NCBI GenBank assembly: GCA_033063855.1 | Contig: CP093829.1 | Coordinates: 11,728,243 to 11,792,242, forward strand | DNA length: 64,000 bases | Origin: Smittia aterrima | Lineage: Eukaryota; Arthropoda; Insecta; Diptera; Chironomidae | Direction of reading: 5' to 3' | Part shown: positions 45,954 to 59,300 of the stretch, in pieces | How the letters are laid out: each line of letters begins with the position of its first letter | Numbering within the stretch: the stretch's first letter is position 1 | Program-made: the position numbers and the translations under genes | The notes under the pieces: generated by a model | Told to the model about the DNA's origin: nothing | Database searches by the model: none | What the model saw: the letters and a program-made list of their open reading frames with translations, nothing else

Positions 45954-48900
45954 GTCACTTCCCGTAATTCTGTAATTTTATTTTGTCTCTAAGGAGAATA
46001 AAAGCGAAAGAAAAGAAAAATCCATCGAGCTTCTTGATTTAGCCAAGATGTGGAAAAATGAGCGTAGCTTGACAACAAGAAAAAAAAATCGATGAGTTCA
46101 TGAAGTGATGACTCCTCGAGATGATTCTCATTATTCTGTAACTTAATATTTTTCCGTCGAAAAAGAAAAGGCGAAATTTCATTTTCCTGCTTCCTTTATT
46201 CATTGAAATCGATGCTTCGAAAACAATTAAAACTTTCTCTTCATCAACTTCTTACCGAACTATACAAAAATTATTATAAAAGATGAATTTTGAATGGTGG
46301 TCGGTTTAATGAAACAGGAACGAAATGAAGTCCTAATTGGCAATTAAATTTTCAGAATCGATAAGACGACTCCGCGACAATTCCGACTTCCTTAAGTTAT
46401 GGGGCGCTAGATTTGCAGTCCTTTACATAAAAATATTTCCCTTCGACGCTTTAGAGTCGAGAGAGAGAGTTCTTAAATGTCTCTAATATGAATAATGCCT
46501 TTAATTGGATCAACTACCGCCGTCTTGAAGGGACCATCCGTAAATACCGTCACCCTCTCACGAGATAATGCGAATATTAAAAATATAACTTTCATCTTCT
46601 TATATTTATATAGTTGTTAAGAACACGTCGTCGGCGTTTAGTTTTCATCGTATGACAAACTCTAAGCGTCGCGACGATGAAAAATTCCATTAATTTTATG
46701 CTTAATAATGTTTTTCTTGGGTTGTTTTTGGTGATTTTCATTTTACTGCGTTCGCGATTCACTTTGTTTGAGAAATAAATGAGAGTTAATTAGAGGAAGA
46801 AAAATCTTGGATGATGCACGAGAAAAGTAAGAGAAGGCAGTTATTAATTAGAATCTGCGTGAATGAAAATTTATCTCTCCCGACGAATGTATCAGGCGAT
46901 TTTAATTAAGAGGTGAAAAACCAGCGCTTTTCTCTTTTCTTTTTGTACTTTTTGCTTCGAGAAGAATTAATTTATTCAAACAAGAAGAATATTCATTTAT
47001 CCCAAGCGAGAAAAACGGTGAAGCCGTTTTGAGAGAGATGAGACAACAAAAGAAGGAAGAATCAAACAGAAGGAAAAACAGTTTCCAAGGAAATTCCTAA
47101 TTAAAGAATCTTTTCTTTTTCTTTACCGATCCATCAAGGGATAAATCCGTTCATTAGATCAAGAGCGTTTATCAAAAATAAACGTCTATGACTTAACAAA
47201 AGAATTCAGCCCAATGAAGCTTCTTCGTTGAATATTTTTTATTGAACGAAATCAATTATTTTGTTTCAAAAAGGAAATTTGATGAAAAATCGCTTCATTG
47301 CCTTTTTTCTCTTTTCAGTAAAATTACACAAAAATTAAGATTGGAATGATTAAAATTTTACAACGGCGTCGCTTAAACTTTATTTATTACAATAGGGTTT
47401 ATTTACTTCTGTTTGCAAATTTACTTCTTTCTTCTTCGGTAATTCCTCTTTTCCTTAAACTTAATCCTAAGCGCGAGAGCGAAACAAAAGAAACTTTAAC
47501 AATGAAAGTTCGCTCGGATGAACGAAGATTGAAGATTATTTGATTTGGTTTGAAATTGTTGAACTTTTTGCGGAGAACTTTAATGATTTTCCATCTCTCA
47601 GCAGCTTCATTAGTGTTGTCGCATGTTATCGTGTACGCTGAAACGAAGCAGGTGAAAAGAAAAATGTGTTAATTAATTTCGTGATTTCGAGCGTGAAACG
47701 TGAACGGTAAACAAATTTCCAGGCTTCGTGCAAATGAGAGAAATTCATTCCAGTCGGGTAAAGCATGTTTAAAATGTTAAAGTTTTAAAGTGAACTCCTG
47801 AAGCAGACCTCGAGTTAAAGCATTTTCTATGCAATTATGAATGCATAATTCAAATGAAATGTTCCCGAAGCGTTCACAATATCCCCGATTTAATGAAATT
47901 CGCCCGAGCCGGAAAAGTGGAAAATTCAATGAAGCTGGTGAAAATGCCTTTGAGGAATTTGCAATGGAAGAGATGATAGAGGCGGCGGAAGCAACCTGTT
48001 GTTTCTACAAAAAAGGTTTCAAATTTAATGATTTTTTTGCGAAATTCAATATTTATTGAGTTGAGTTTAGATGAAATTTAAAATATGGAAACTTCATGAG
48101 TGGAAAAGGGGGAACAGGAGATTTCATCAAGAGCTTTAACCTCAAGCAATTTGTGTTACGCAAGTCAAGTGGCGATTAAAATGAAGAATGATTCAAAAGG
48201 ACTTTCCCGGGGAAATGAAATTTCTCTCGACATTGAAGTGGAAATGTTCACAGATTGCGACGGTTGCTTTTGAGTTGTTTCATACATACTTCTTGTTGTT
48301 CTCAGCGGAAAATCCGAATTAAACTTTTCGCTTCGCGACTCGATTGCTGTTTTCACCGAAGAGATTGTGATAAAGAGCTTGGTGGAAAAGTTGTTGAATG
48401 TTTTCTTTGAAAAGTTTTTGTTCGCGGAGAAATCACAACGAGAAATGTTTGCTCCCTTAGCGCAAAACTTCAATTAATTTTTTATATTTGATTCTTTTTT
48501 CTGTGGATTGGCTGCTGAGAAGTTGTTGCTTTTCCGTGTGTTGTGTTGTGTGAGGAAAAACTATTATTTCTTTTCCCTTTGCATTAAAATGTATGTTTCA
48601 GCTCTTTTTATGGATTTTTTTATTATGATTTCAGCTTTTTTACTTCTACGAGATGAGAATGAAACTTTGTTCGCGTTCCTTCTCTTGCTTATTTCGTTCC
48701 GTTGCGAATACTGAAAGTAGAAGAAGGAAATGTTTTAATTATTGGCGTGGAAAGTCGTCGCATTTGTATCATAAAATCATCAGAGCTTCGTCGTCATGTT
48801 GTATCGCGCACGATCGCGCATAACTGAGAGGTTTTTCATCGCCACTTAAGCCAAAAAAAGCGAGGAAAAGCGAAAAGTTTCCGTGCAAAGACGCAGCGAG

Positions 48901-50366
48901 GCAATGTAATTTACATATGAAAAATTAATCCCAACTTGGAGTGTAATCATCGTGTTCACGTCGACGGAGAAAAGCCATAAATCTCCACAACCATTTTTTC
49001 CGTTAACCTTTTTCTTTCTCCTGTACGCTTGTTTCCTAACACTAATTTACATCCTGTTTACACTTGTTTCACTCATCAGGCCTTCAGAACGCTTTTCTTT
49101 TTCGCTACGATGATGGAAGGCAGCTCTAACACTTGGCCCACTCCAACTGAATCGATAATTAATTTCATATCTACGATCCAATTGGAATGAGCAACAGATT
49201 AGCGAAAGCAATTTAATTTACATTTTCCGGCGGCGCACACAATTACACTTGAGTTATAGCAGCAGACAAATGATTGATGAATGCACGTCGAGTGAAAGAA
49301 GCTAAACGGTCCAAGGGAAATGTCGCACGATAATTAATGAGTTAGTGTTAATGATTAACTTCACACTCGTTCACCAATTTGCTTAAACAACAATCCTTTT
49401 TTTAACGCGAGCTTATTAATTAAATTAGTAGTGGTCACAATGAAACTTGAGAGTCATAGCGGCGAATGGAAATGAAGGGCGGAAGGAATTATTGTTATTT
49501 GTCCATAGAGCGGGCACAGGATGAGAAGCTTGCGGCAAACTTTGTAGAAAGACGAGAGATTTTTTGTTAATTTCCATTGCGAGAAGAAAACGAAACTGTT
49601 TTCATTTCAAAACAACAAAATCACTAGTCTTCCATACAAAAAGCAGTTTTGCCATGTTATCGTTAGCGTTAGTCCATTGCAGCTCCAGCCAGGAGAGAGA
49701 GATTTGTGTTATGTGGAATGTGGTTTATGACGATGCTCTTAACAACATCCCCGTCGCCTCCCTCCACGAGATGTTTATCAAAGTATAAAAGCTAATAAAT
49801 GGTTATGGAGAGGTGTAGCGGTGGCAGAAAGTTTAATGGCCATTATCTCAACGCGTTCAGCACATTCGGCAAGCGCGCGAAGCGAAATTTATTACTTTTT
49901 ATCATTTGAGATATTAATTTGCGGTGGACGCCACGTTCCGGACGAGTTGCATTGAAAACTTTTCGCTCGTTACTTTCACACATTTGACGGGCGAACGATG
50001 ATTTATGTTCATCCACCGTACATCGAACGTTTTACTTTTTTCCTCAAGGCAAACGTCCTTTGAAGCAACAATGTGAAATTACTTATCGAAAATCTCTCGA
50101 GGGAGATTTCCATCGAGCAAAAAGAAAGAAAAGGAAACCGAAAAACTTGAAGCTATGCGGGACCAAGATTTTCCTTTTCTGGTCTGTGTAGATAAGTAAT
50201 GACGCAAACGCGACATGAATATGGAATGCGATGGAATTACACAACAATTGAATGGCAGTCGAGTAAATGCTGATGATGATGAAATGATTAGTATTTTTCC
50301 GTGCTCAATGAGCGAAAGAAGGGACGAGATGACAAGCACAGATGTCAAAGGAGAGATGATGCTTAC
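45954..50366. other. AT-rich interval between Spag and the hnRNP K-like gene
   Basis: This 4.4 kb probably includes the unlocated last exon and 3' UTR of the hnRNP K-like gene. I could not identify that exon. Only a 40-codon frame at 46473-46595 looks mildly coding. Confidence 0.5.
46473..46595 (-). CDS. Short open frame, 40 codons (unrecognised)
   Basis: The frame starts MKVIFLIFALS, a short hydrophobic run, and ends IIHIRDI and TAA. Its middle part (VTVFTDGPFKTAVVDPIKG) has a balanced amino-acid mix unlike neighbouring frames. A TATAAATA string lies only about 10-20 bases before the ATG, too close to drive this start. It could be a small peptide gene or a terminal exon of the gene upstream on this strand. 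I recognise no family. Confidence 0.25.
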   Translation of the reverse strand: MKVIFLIFALSRERVTVFTDGPFKTAVVDPIKGIIHIRDI

Positions 50367-53300
50367 CTTTGCTGGAGCATGTATTGCGCTGCTTGGATTT
50401 GTTTCGGTGTTCCGGTAATAGTGATGATGCGATCTGTCGATCCAGGGAGTGCCTCGTCAATCTGAATAAAAGCATTCGATTCAGAACGGATGCGACGAAT
50501 GCGGCCGCCTCCTTTTCCGATGATGGCTCCAGCCAACTGTAAAAAAATCTCTCGTTAGACCCTTATCAAAGTGACTCGTCAAAGTAGAGCTTACATCTTT
50601 TGGTATCGTGACTTGAGTAGACGTTTTGTCCATATCCATGTTGCTGCCACCGAATCCTCCGCCGTTGTTCTGATTGTTTGGTCCAGTGTTGCCTAAGTTG
50701 CCCAAGCTACCCATGTTGCCGTTACCATTCCCATTGTTCATGCCAAAGCTGTTTATTGGTCCACCTCCCATTAAAGGTGAGCTACCATTGTTTCCATTAT
50801 GTGCCCATGGGTCGACATAATCTCGCATTCCTCCGTTTCCATTACCACTGCCGCGACGATCCATGTTTCCGTTGCCGCGACGATCATTGAAACCGCCACG
50901 ATTGCCACCGCGATCATTGAAACGATTTCCGCCTGAGCCTGCTGAGAATTTTTATGTAAAAACTTGGTACAAAAAAGTCGTTTCACTTGAAACAAACCTC
51001 TGTCATTACCAAAGCGACCACCTCCTCCTACATTTCCAGCTCCGCCGCCATTGCGGAAATTTCCAGTGTTCATTCCACTTCCGTAGCCTCCATACTCGTC
51101 AGCGTAAATATCATCAAAGTTATGTGGATCATAGTTGTGGATTGGACCTTTGATTGGAGTCTGTTAGGAAAGAAAATTGAATTTAAAGAAAAAAAGGTTT
51201 GTTTTATCCGAACTCACCGTCTTCAGCAAATCGACAATCTCCATCAAGCACTCGATGCATTGCTCTTCCTTGCCAATGATTTGAGCGATACGATCTGTGC
51301 TTTGAGGAGCAATGTTGGAGAAAATCTTCAAACGACATCCAATTTTCTGCAAGGAAATAAAAAGAAAGAAGACATCAAAATCACGATAAGAGCAAAGAGC
51401 TTTCCCGAAATATCGAGAGAGAGGAATTCGCCAACGAAACTTAATTTATTTTTCATTCAATCATAGGAAAATTACTTGAGATGAAATTGTCTTTTCCTTT
51501 CTCAGTTTCCCGTTCCCCTCCCGTCTTTTCTTGAGATTCGCTTCATCTCAATCGAACGAGTCGAAGAAAATGCAATCGAATGAAATCAGGAAGTCACAAG
51601 TGTTTTTTTTTTTCTTCCTTTTGAAACAGTTTTTTTTATCGCAAACTCGACAGAGAAAGCAGAGGAAGCGAATGAATGATAAGAGCCTTCGTGACATCGT
51701 TTCTCTTCGCTTTTATGTTTCATTGTCGCTTGTGAAAAAGGAAAAAAAAAATTGCGAGACGAAGAAAAATGTTTAAGCAGTGGGGGACGTCGATGAAAAA
51801 TGTGGAACGGAAAGAAGTTTATGGACGAGTTGATTAACCTCAACATCCTAAGTTCGGTCATTTGATATTTTTACTTCTTCTTTTTCTCCCTCAATCCACA
51901 ATGTCAACTAATTCAGAATCATTTCCGTATCTTTTTTATTTGTTGGAGATACGCGCACAAAAAGCCACACAGTAAGTCATAGCGAGAGAGGTTCCACTTC
52001 CCAATTGCAACATCCTGCATTCCTCAAGCTTCCGATTTCATTCAATTGCTAGATTTTCGTTTTATTATCGAAAATTGAAAAGATGATTGTGTTGCGAACG
52101 GAAATAAACTTAGATTGCGAATGAAAAGCATTTTGGAGTGAATTGCTCGACATAAGGCAAGGCAAGGCTGATTATAGAAACGATGAATAATGAAAGAGCA
52201 AAGGGAGGCAGCAGAGAGACGAAGAGGAAAGAACCCGAGCATATGTTTTATGCTTTTTTATAGGAATCAATCGAAGAAACTCTGAGGCAATGCTTGCCTG
52301 CTGCATCATGAACCGATCCCCATCATCTTATTTCATTCTATTCATCATCCTTGAGAAGGAACACAAAGAAAACTCTCAGAAAGTTTAACAAAGGCAAATC
52401 ATCTGCTGCCTCGACAAAACTGCACCGGTTCACAATCATCTTCTTCTTCTTTCTTTACTTCATTTCTTCTCCATCAACATCTTAAGGAAGTTTTCGTTCG
52501 TCGAGAAATAATCGAGCAAGACGATGACTTCAAACGACATCAATGGACCGTAGAAAAATGTAGTTTATGAACGCTGGAAGAAACTTTTTCTCCGAAGAAA
52601 CGTCAAGCGTCTTCAGACACAACCGAAAGATGTAATTAAAAAAGGAAAACTCATAAAAAAGAGAGATTTAATCTCCTCCCAGTTTTCTTTAGCAAGAGAA
52701 AGGCATAGACAGACTTTGCTGCTGTTTACCGTCAAAATTTAATTTATCGTCGAACAGGAAGCGAATGTTGAACTCGGGCACAGGATGAAGAGAAAAAAAC
52801 ATTTAAAAAAAGCCACAGAATCCCAAAGTGATGAGCTCTCTTAACGAATAAACGATTTTACTTCCTCTTTCCCAAGAACGAAGCTGCTTCATGAAATTTA
52901 CTGCTGGATTATCCAGGATAATTATGTTGGCGGATGTAAAAGGAAACTTTTCTCTCGTTAACGTTTTTGGAGTTGCTAACCGCAACGAGTCAAACCCAGA
53001 ATTTCCTGCACTTCCGAGCTCAACTTTGAATCATAAAGAGCGAAAACCTAGAAGTGACTTGTCGTGCATCGAGGCAAATGGAATGAATTTCATTAAGCTC
53101 AAGTCTCGAGCACTTAAGCATGTTTTCTCTTGCTTTCCCCCTAATTTACATGCTCTTGCTCCGGTTTCATGCATTAACCATAAAAAATTATGAGAACACA
53201 TTTTCTTCTGGTGCGGGTGTTTCGTCTCATGTTTCACTTCGAAGATTTTTAGGAACTCTACAAGCAGGAGACTAAGAATGAACGATAAGTAAGCGGAGAA

Positions 53301-56300
53301 TGAACTTTGTCGGGCGCGTAAAAAGAGAAGGAAGTTAATTTCTTCTTAAATTTCTTACGTTCCACCGCCTCGCCATTTCGCATATCCGCAAATGCTTTCT
53401 TTCCATTCTTCGCTTTGCCACACTCATCCGCTACCTCGGCTCTTCTTCATCGACGAGTAAATAAGGAAATATTTTCCATTTACAGCCACTTTATTGCTTC
53501 AGGCCTACAATTTCGCCTCTCAATACTCTCTCATTCGTGAAACTGTTTTCCCAAATTGAATTACCTTCGTCAATATGCATTTTCGAATCAGAGATGTGGG
53601 GGATTTTCAGTCGAATTTCTCCTTTCGAAGCTCTCTTGAGTCGACAATGATGAAAGACATTTTCCAATAAATCCACAAGACGAAAAAAAATCTCGGGAAA
53701 TTTCTAAAAATTGGATTTCTATCCTTTCTCATCAATAATCCACACAGTGCCATTAATTCTCATCACGACGTCAGACATGGAAATTTTCACAATTTTCTTT
53801 CTGTCCGTCGTCATTGTCGTGAGCGAGCGAAGGCTGTCGATGGTCCGTCGATGTTTTTCCGATTCTTCCTCACACCAAATTGACGTCAGAAAATTCGACG
53901 TTTTCCAGATTAATTTCATGGCAAACACTTTTAACTGATTTTGATTTTTGTTTTTTTTTTTGGTTTCGTTGCTTTGGGTTGAAATTTTATTTCATTCGAG
54001 TCAAGCTCTACTTCGTTTTTATTTTCAATTATTCACTTTCAATCAAAATGTGTCATTCGACGGTTTTTCCAATTTTCTTTTAATTCTTCATTTCATCAGC
54101 GAACGATGTTGGAAATGGAGAATGAGAAACTAAAGCCAAGCGCACAATTTTCACTAATAACTCAATGGATTTTCTCTTCTCAGCGTCAGCACACACCACA
54201 CCGTCGAACCACTCGACGAAATGGGTCTTCAGTGCTATGTGAAAATTTCTGTATAGCTACAACAACTTTAAGTCTTTGACAGTCTCCTTTAAATAAATGA
54301 ATTTTATGAAGAGACACAACTTCACCCGGCAACGTCACCAAACCGAATGAAAGGCTCACGGAAAATATTTCCTAAAGAGGTACAAACGATGATGAAATTG
54401 AGAGAACAACTGATACGCAAGCGTCCTGTGAAGCTTTCTTTTATTCCCTTCTGGCGAGGCAAAGAAACATTATGAGCATTGCGAGAGAATTCCACAATGG
54501 TATGCGAGAAGGATTCGAAGGCAACATAAGAAGAACATGAAGCCATGCGAGGTTTAGAGAGAAACATTGCCACGGCAAGACTGTGTTCGTGAGGCGAAGA
54601 GCGTTGTGAAATGGAAACGGATGTCGAATATCCTTTTCATTGAAAACAAAATCGTTTCTGTCGCTGTTGGACTTCTTCTTATTACCCATTGGAGAATAAA
54701 AAGCAAGCATCGAGAGGAAATTATATTTGAAAATTTATAATATTATTTCTCGCCCCGAAAAACTAGTTAATGAACATCGTACTCCTTCCTGTAGCAAAAC
54801 AGTCAGAAGTTGAGAACAGCTTTCAGTGCTCCTTAATTTGAAAATCAGATTTTCTGCTTATTTTGCTGTCAGATTAAATTAAATCGAAGTCGAGGTAGAG
54901 ATGGTACAAACTAATATCCATCAGATCACATTAAATCTTTTGGAGAGAAAATCTTTGAAAACGATTTTCCTTCGTTACGTAAGCATCAACGTCGTCGTGA
55001 AAAGGGAGGAAAATGTTTCCGGTCGAAGGTGGAAAATTGGAACGGAGTAGCTTTCCATAGTTTTGCGCCAGAAAATTGATATTAAATCTGTCTTGAACGA
55101 AGCAAGTCGCTCTCTCGATTACAAGACATCTGCTCATGAATAATTTTACTTCTTCGCTCGAGCAGCATTTTGAGGGAGACGGGAGAAACATTTTGTGCCA
55201 TTTTATCTCGGAAAGATTTTTGATCTTCTTCACCTTTGTGACAGCGCAATAAGAAAATGAATTACTTGAGTGAGGAAAAATAGCTTACGCGATACGAGAG
55301 CGTCTAATGCCTATCATGGGCTGTTCTCTGTGTGTCATTGTGATGTGGAAACACGATGCACATCCACCACCTGTCGTTTCAACCGACAATGCTTTCTGCC
55401 CTGTCTCGTTTCAGGACGAAATTGGTAATTTATCTGACGGGAAATTGGAGCCACAGCAACGGACGAACAAAGGAAATAAATACGAAAATTACTCTGGTCG
55501 TCCGGAGCTCATATCAAAAAATTGCTGGAGTAATTTAATTAATTTCTCTTTTTCTGGCTATTTACAGAGAATTCAAAAGTTTTATTTTTTTTTACATTTC
55601 AGTTGCCAAAATTCCCGAGGGACAAGCGAAGTTGGGCAGAGGACACAGAACATGAATTTCACGGCAAAAAGCTAAATAAGATTTTTCACTATTTGTTGAT
55701 GCGAACTCAAAGTGTATGTGTTGGAGAGTATCCATACATGTTGCTACTTGCTGTGTTCAGGGAGCAACAGACCAGCAATTCTCGAATGTGGTTGGGAAGC
55801 GTCGTCGTCAACTCTACTGGCACGAAAAGTAGATTTTTTTGTGAAAAACAATAAAACATCCGAGAAAGTTTGGAACTATCGTGGATGATAAAATTCCACT
55901 CTCGCAAGCTTACATGAAACAGTTTTTAGCGTTTTTCATGCCAATTTCATTTCTGTAGAAGAGGGCGGGAGGGATTTAGCGAGTTGAGTTGTTTCAGAGG
56001 GCAAAAATCTAGTTGTAAAAGTTTTTCATAAAAAATTTATGCTCCGTTCTCTTTTTCTTTTATTTTTTTTTAGCTCGATGAGAAGAGCTTTCGACCTCGA
56101 CTCGGTAGTTTGCTCGTTCGGGTTGTGTGCACTCGCATGCACGAGAACCAACATCGTCGAATTTTATGGATATAACAGCTTCATGCCTTCATTTGATGAA
56201 AGTAAGAGATTCCTTTCAAAATCCATCTGCCAGGATATTTTCAGCTTTCATTCTCCTCTTTCTCTCTCTTCGTTTGCTCACACTCGAAAGATTCTTCAAC

Positions 56301-59300
56301 TTCGAGAACGAAGGAATAAAAAATGTTTTCAAATCCACTTCGCAAAATTTTCTATGTCATGGCCCGGAGGTGAAAACAGAAAATGTGATGTGAAGCTTGA
56401 AACACATCGAGCAAATGGAAAGGATATGCTAGATACGACGACTGAAGAGCCTGAAGATGATGACGAGAAGTATCATAATCCGGCTATTGAAACGCAGAGA
56501 TGAGAGGAGAGAAAACTCTGACGTTGTTTTATAATTAATTTTTCATTTTCTATTACTTTGTCTATCCTGGGAGCTGAAATCTTCTTTCTCGGGTCAGAAA
56601 GGATGTTCACATGTATGTAGAAAGGAAGAAGAATTCAATATCTGGACAGCTTTCCCTCGAGTTTATTTTTCACTTCTTCACTAAAAGTTCCAACATACAA
56701 AGAGAGGATTGGAGCGAGTTTGGATAAAGTTTTGCTCCGGCCGAACTAACAAACAAAGTCCATGAAAAGCATTTGCTTCATGAAGAAGAAGGAAGCGCGT
56801 TCGATTTTTCTTGCAGTTTTTCCAGAGTATTTATCGGTTCTGTTCCATTACTCACGAGCTAACAGAGAATTTTATCGTCACTTTAGGAATTTATTGCAAT
56901 TTCGTGAAGGGAGGCAAAGTTTTGTTCATGTTAATTGATGTTTGGAGCAAGAGTTTTCTCGTTAACAATGCTAAATCGACTTTCTATGTCCTCGGTCGCC
57001 GTCCAATTATTTTAATTATTTGCTGCTACATGGGCCTTGGGTTTGAAAACTCATTAAATCGAACTAAAGGGATTGACTTATGCACTTGTCGCGTTCACGC
57101 CTATGGCAATCCTAACAATGCATGAAGTTGCAATCTATATGTGGTATCGCAAATGAAATTAAAACGTCAGAAAGAAGCAAATTTTACTAAAAAAATGAAA
57201 AAGCGTGAAGACAAGATTCACTTGACCTCAGTTTTGTTTTCATTGTAATTGCGTCTCCGAGTTACACTGAGATTACGCAATCAAAGGACGATTTCTCCAA
57301 TTAAAATCCTTGGAATCGTCATGCTTTTCAAATGGAAAAGCCTCTTAGCATGACCTCGACTTGGAAATTTTCCTATTTTTCTGATCGTTTGTTAAGGGAT
57401 TTTGATTGGGTGTCGAGTGAGCAAAGGGAAAAAGAATTGGAGAATGGAATGAAAGCAAACGAGTGGGGAAATTCTCGAATTTATAGACACTTCATTCATT
57501 TGAATATTTCATTAGATTTAAGGCTTTAATGCTTTCAGCAGAAGAGGAAAAAGAAAACCGTTGGACGGATATCAGGCGAAATTTACGGCTTTTTCAGCTT
57601 GATTGATTAACTGAACCCAATTTCCAATTAATTTTATTGATTTTTCTCGTGTCTGAAATGCCTTATTCTATTGGATGTTTACTGACAACTGAGATGGGCT
57701 CGAACGGGGGGAAATGAGAGAGATAGGGCGGCGGTAAGAGGGACTGAGAAAGAAAACATGGACGAAATAATGAACCGTTTTCATCGGAATCCGTTCGTTC
57801 GCTCGTTCGTGCTCTCCATCTACCCATCAACGAGAATATTTTGACTCGATTTTCATTAGGCAAATCCTCAAAACGTCGTCGACGGGCAAGATGGGATGAT
57901 GAGCAAACATTGACTCAGCGGACGAAACTCTCCATTGTCTTCTCCATTCGACTAATGTACGAAGTTTCTTTCCACTCGCCCTTTCAATTAAAATTGATTA
58001 AAGCTTTGCTTTTATCCTAGCTTTTATGATTAATTCAACACGAATATTTCATTACACGAGAGGAAAGAGAAAAGAGAACGCAAACTGTTTTTTTCCGCTG
58101 GCTCTGGCCGAGCGAAGAAGTGAAACCTCTTATTTTATTCATTAGCACTGTAATTACCTTGCAAACAGCATGGCAAAGTACGCGCCAAATTCACCGCTCC
58201 AGAGCCACAACGAAATATTGTTTTCTACTTCTTTTCGACTGTTTTGTTTTCGGGCTTGGGAAAAAAGGGAGTCCAGGTGCTTGAGCGTGGCATGTGCTCG
58301 ACTTCGAAAGAAATCCAAAAATTCCTTTCATTAAAATGAATTTTTTTTGTATGTCGATGTGTTTTTTCAGAGAACACATAACTTTTATCATTGGCAGATG
58401 GTAAGACGGAATGCGATGTGCGAGTGTATTTGAGTTTAATGGGGCAAAATGCCGCCAACATTAAGAACGAAGTTACAACTTCTTTCGTCGATTTTCTCTT
58501 CATCATCTTCGCTCTTGTTGCAGATGAGAAGTAGGATCGAAGGACTCGTAAGATGTTTGTGTGTGCGAAAGTGGCTTTAATGTTTGCCTCACTTTGACGA
58601 AGCTGTTTGATTTCAAAAGATTCTTTCAGGACAATAAAGAGCAGAAATCGGGTAAAAACAATTGTTTGCGAAAAAAAAAGACTCGCCATGTGAAAAAGGG
58701 ACGGAGAATTTGTTTGCGAAACGCAGTTGAACATCAAGGCATTAAACGATAGCAAACAAAAATCTTTCAAAGATCTGTTTGCTAAAAAAGAAAACATTTT
58801 CACGTTTGTCAACCGAAGGAGGATAGAGAAACGTTTTGAGTAGCGAACGTCGACAAAACGTCAGCAGATGAACAAACTGACAGACAAGAGAAGGATCTTT
58901 CGTAAATTCCCAACGACACATTTCCATCCCGAGCATGGAAATACAAAGTATGTCACATTATCTCACGTAACAAAACGTCAAACGAACCGATCATAAAGCT
59001 CCCGAGAGTGCATGCAGTCTCGTAATCCTCAACTCCGTACTGGAATTAATTGTGCAATTATTGTTCACTCTTGCATGGAAATTACTTTACTTTCGACCTA
59101 GTTGACATCTGGCAAATGATTCTCAACACATATCGTAAAGTTCTACTTGAAAATGCATGCAAGTCGGCCGGGACTGGCAGAACACAGAAACATTTTCATG
59201 CACAACTGAAACAAAAACACGACACGACATCCTGACGAGACTCTTCAATGCGATCCTTTTTCCCTTTACTCGATATCTCGACCTCAACATCAACATAATT

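Noticed and set aside
55307..56503. Two overlapping plus-strand frames of over 120 codons in the hnRNP K intron
   Set aside because: Low-complexity composition, no domain, and no splice partners; most likely chance frames in pyrimidine-rich intron DNA.
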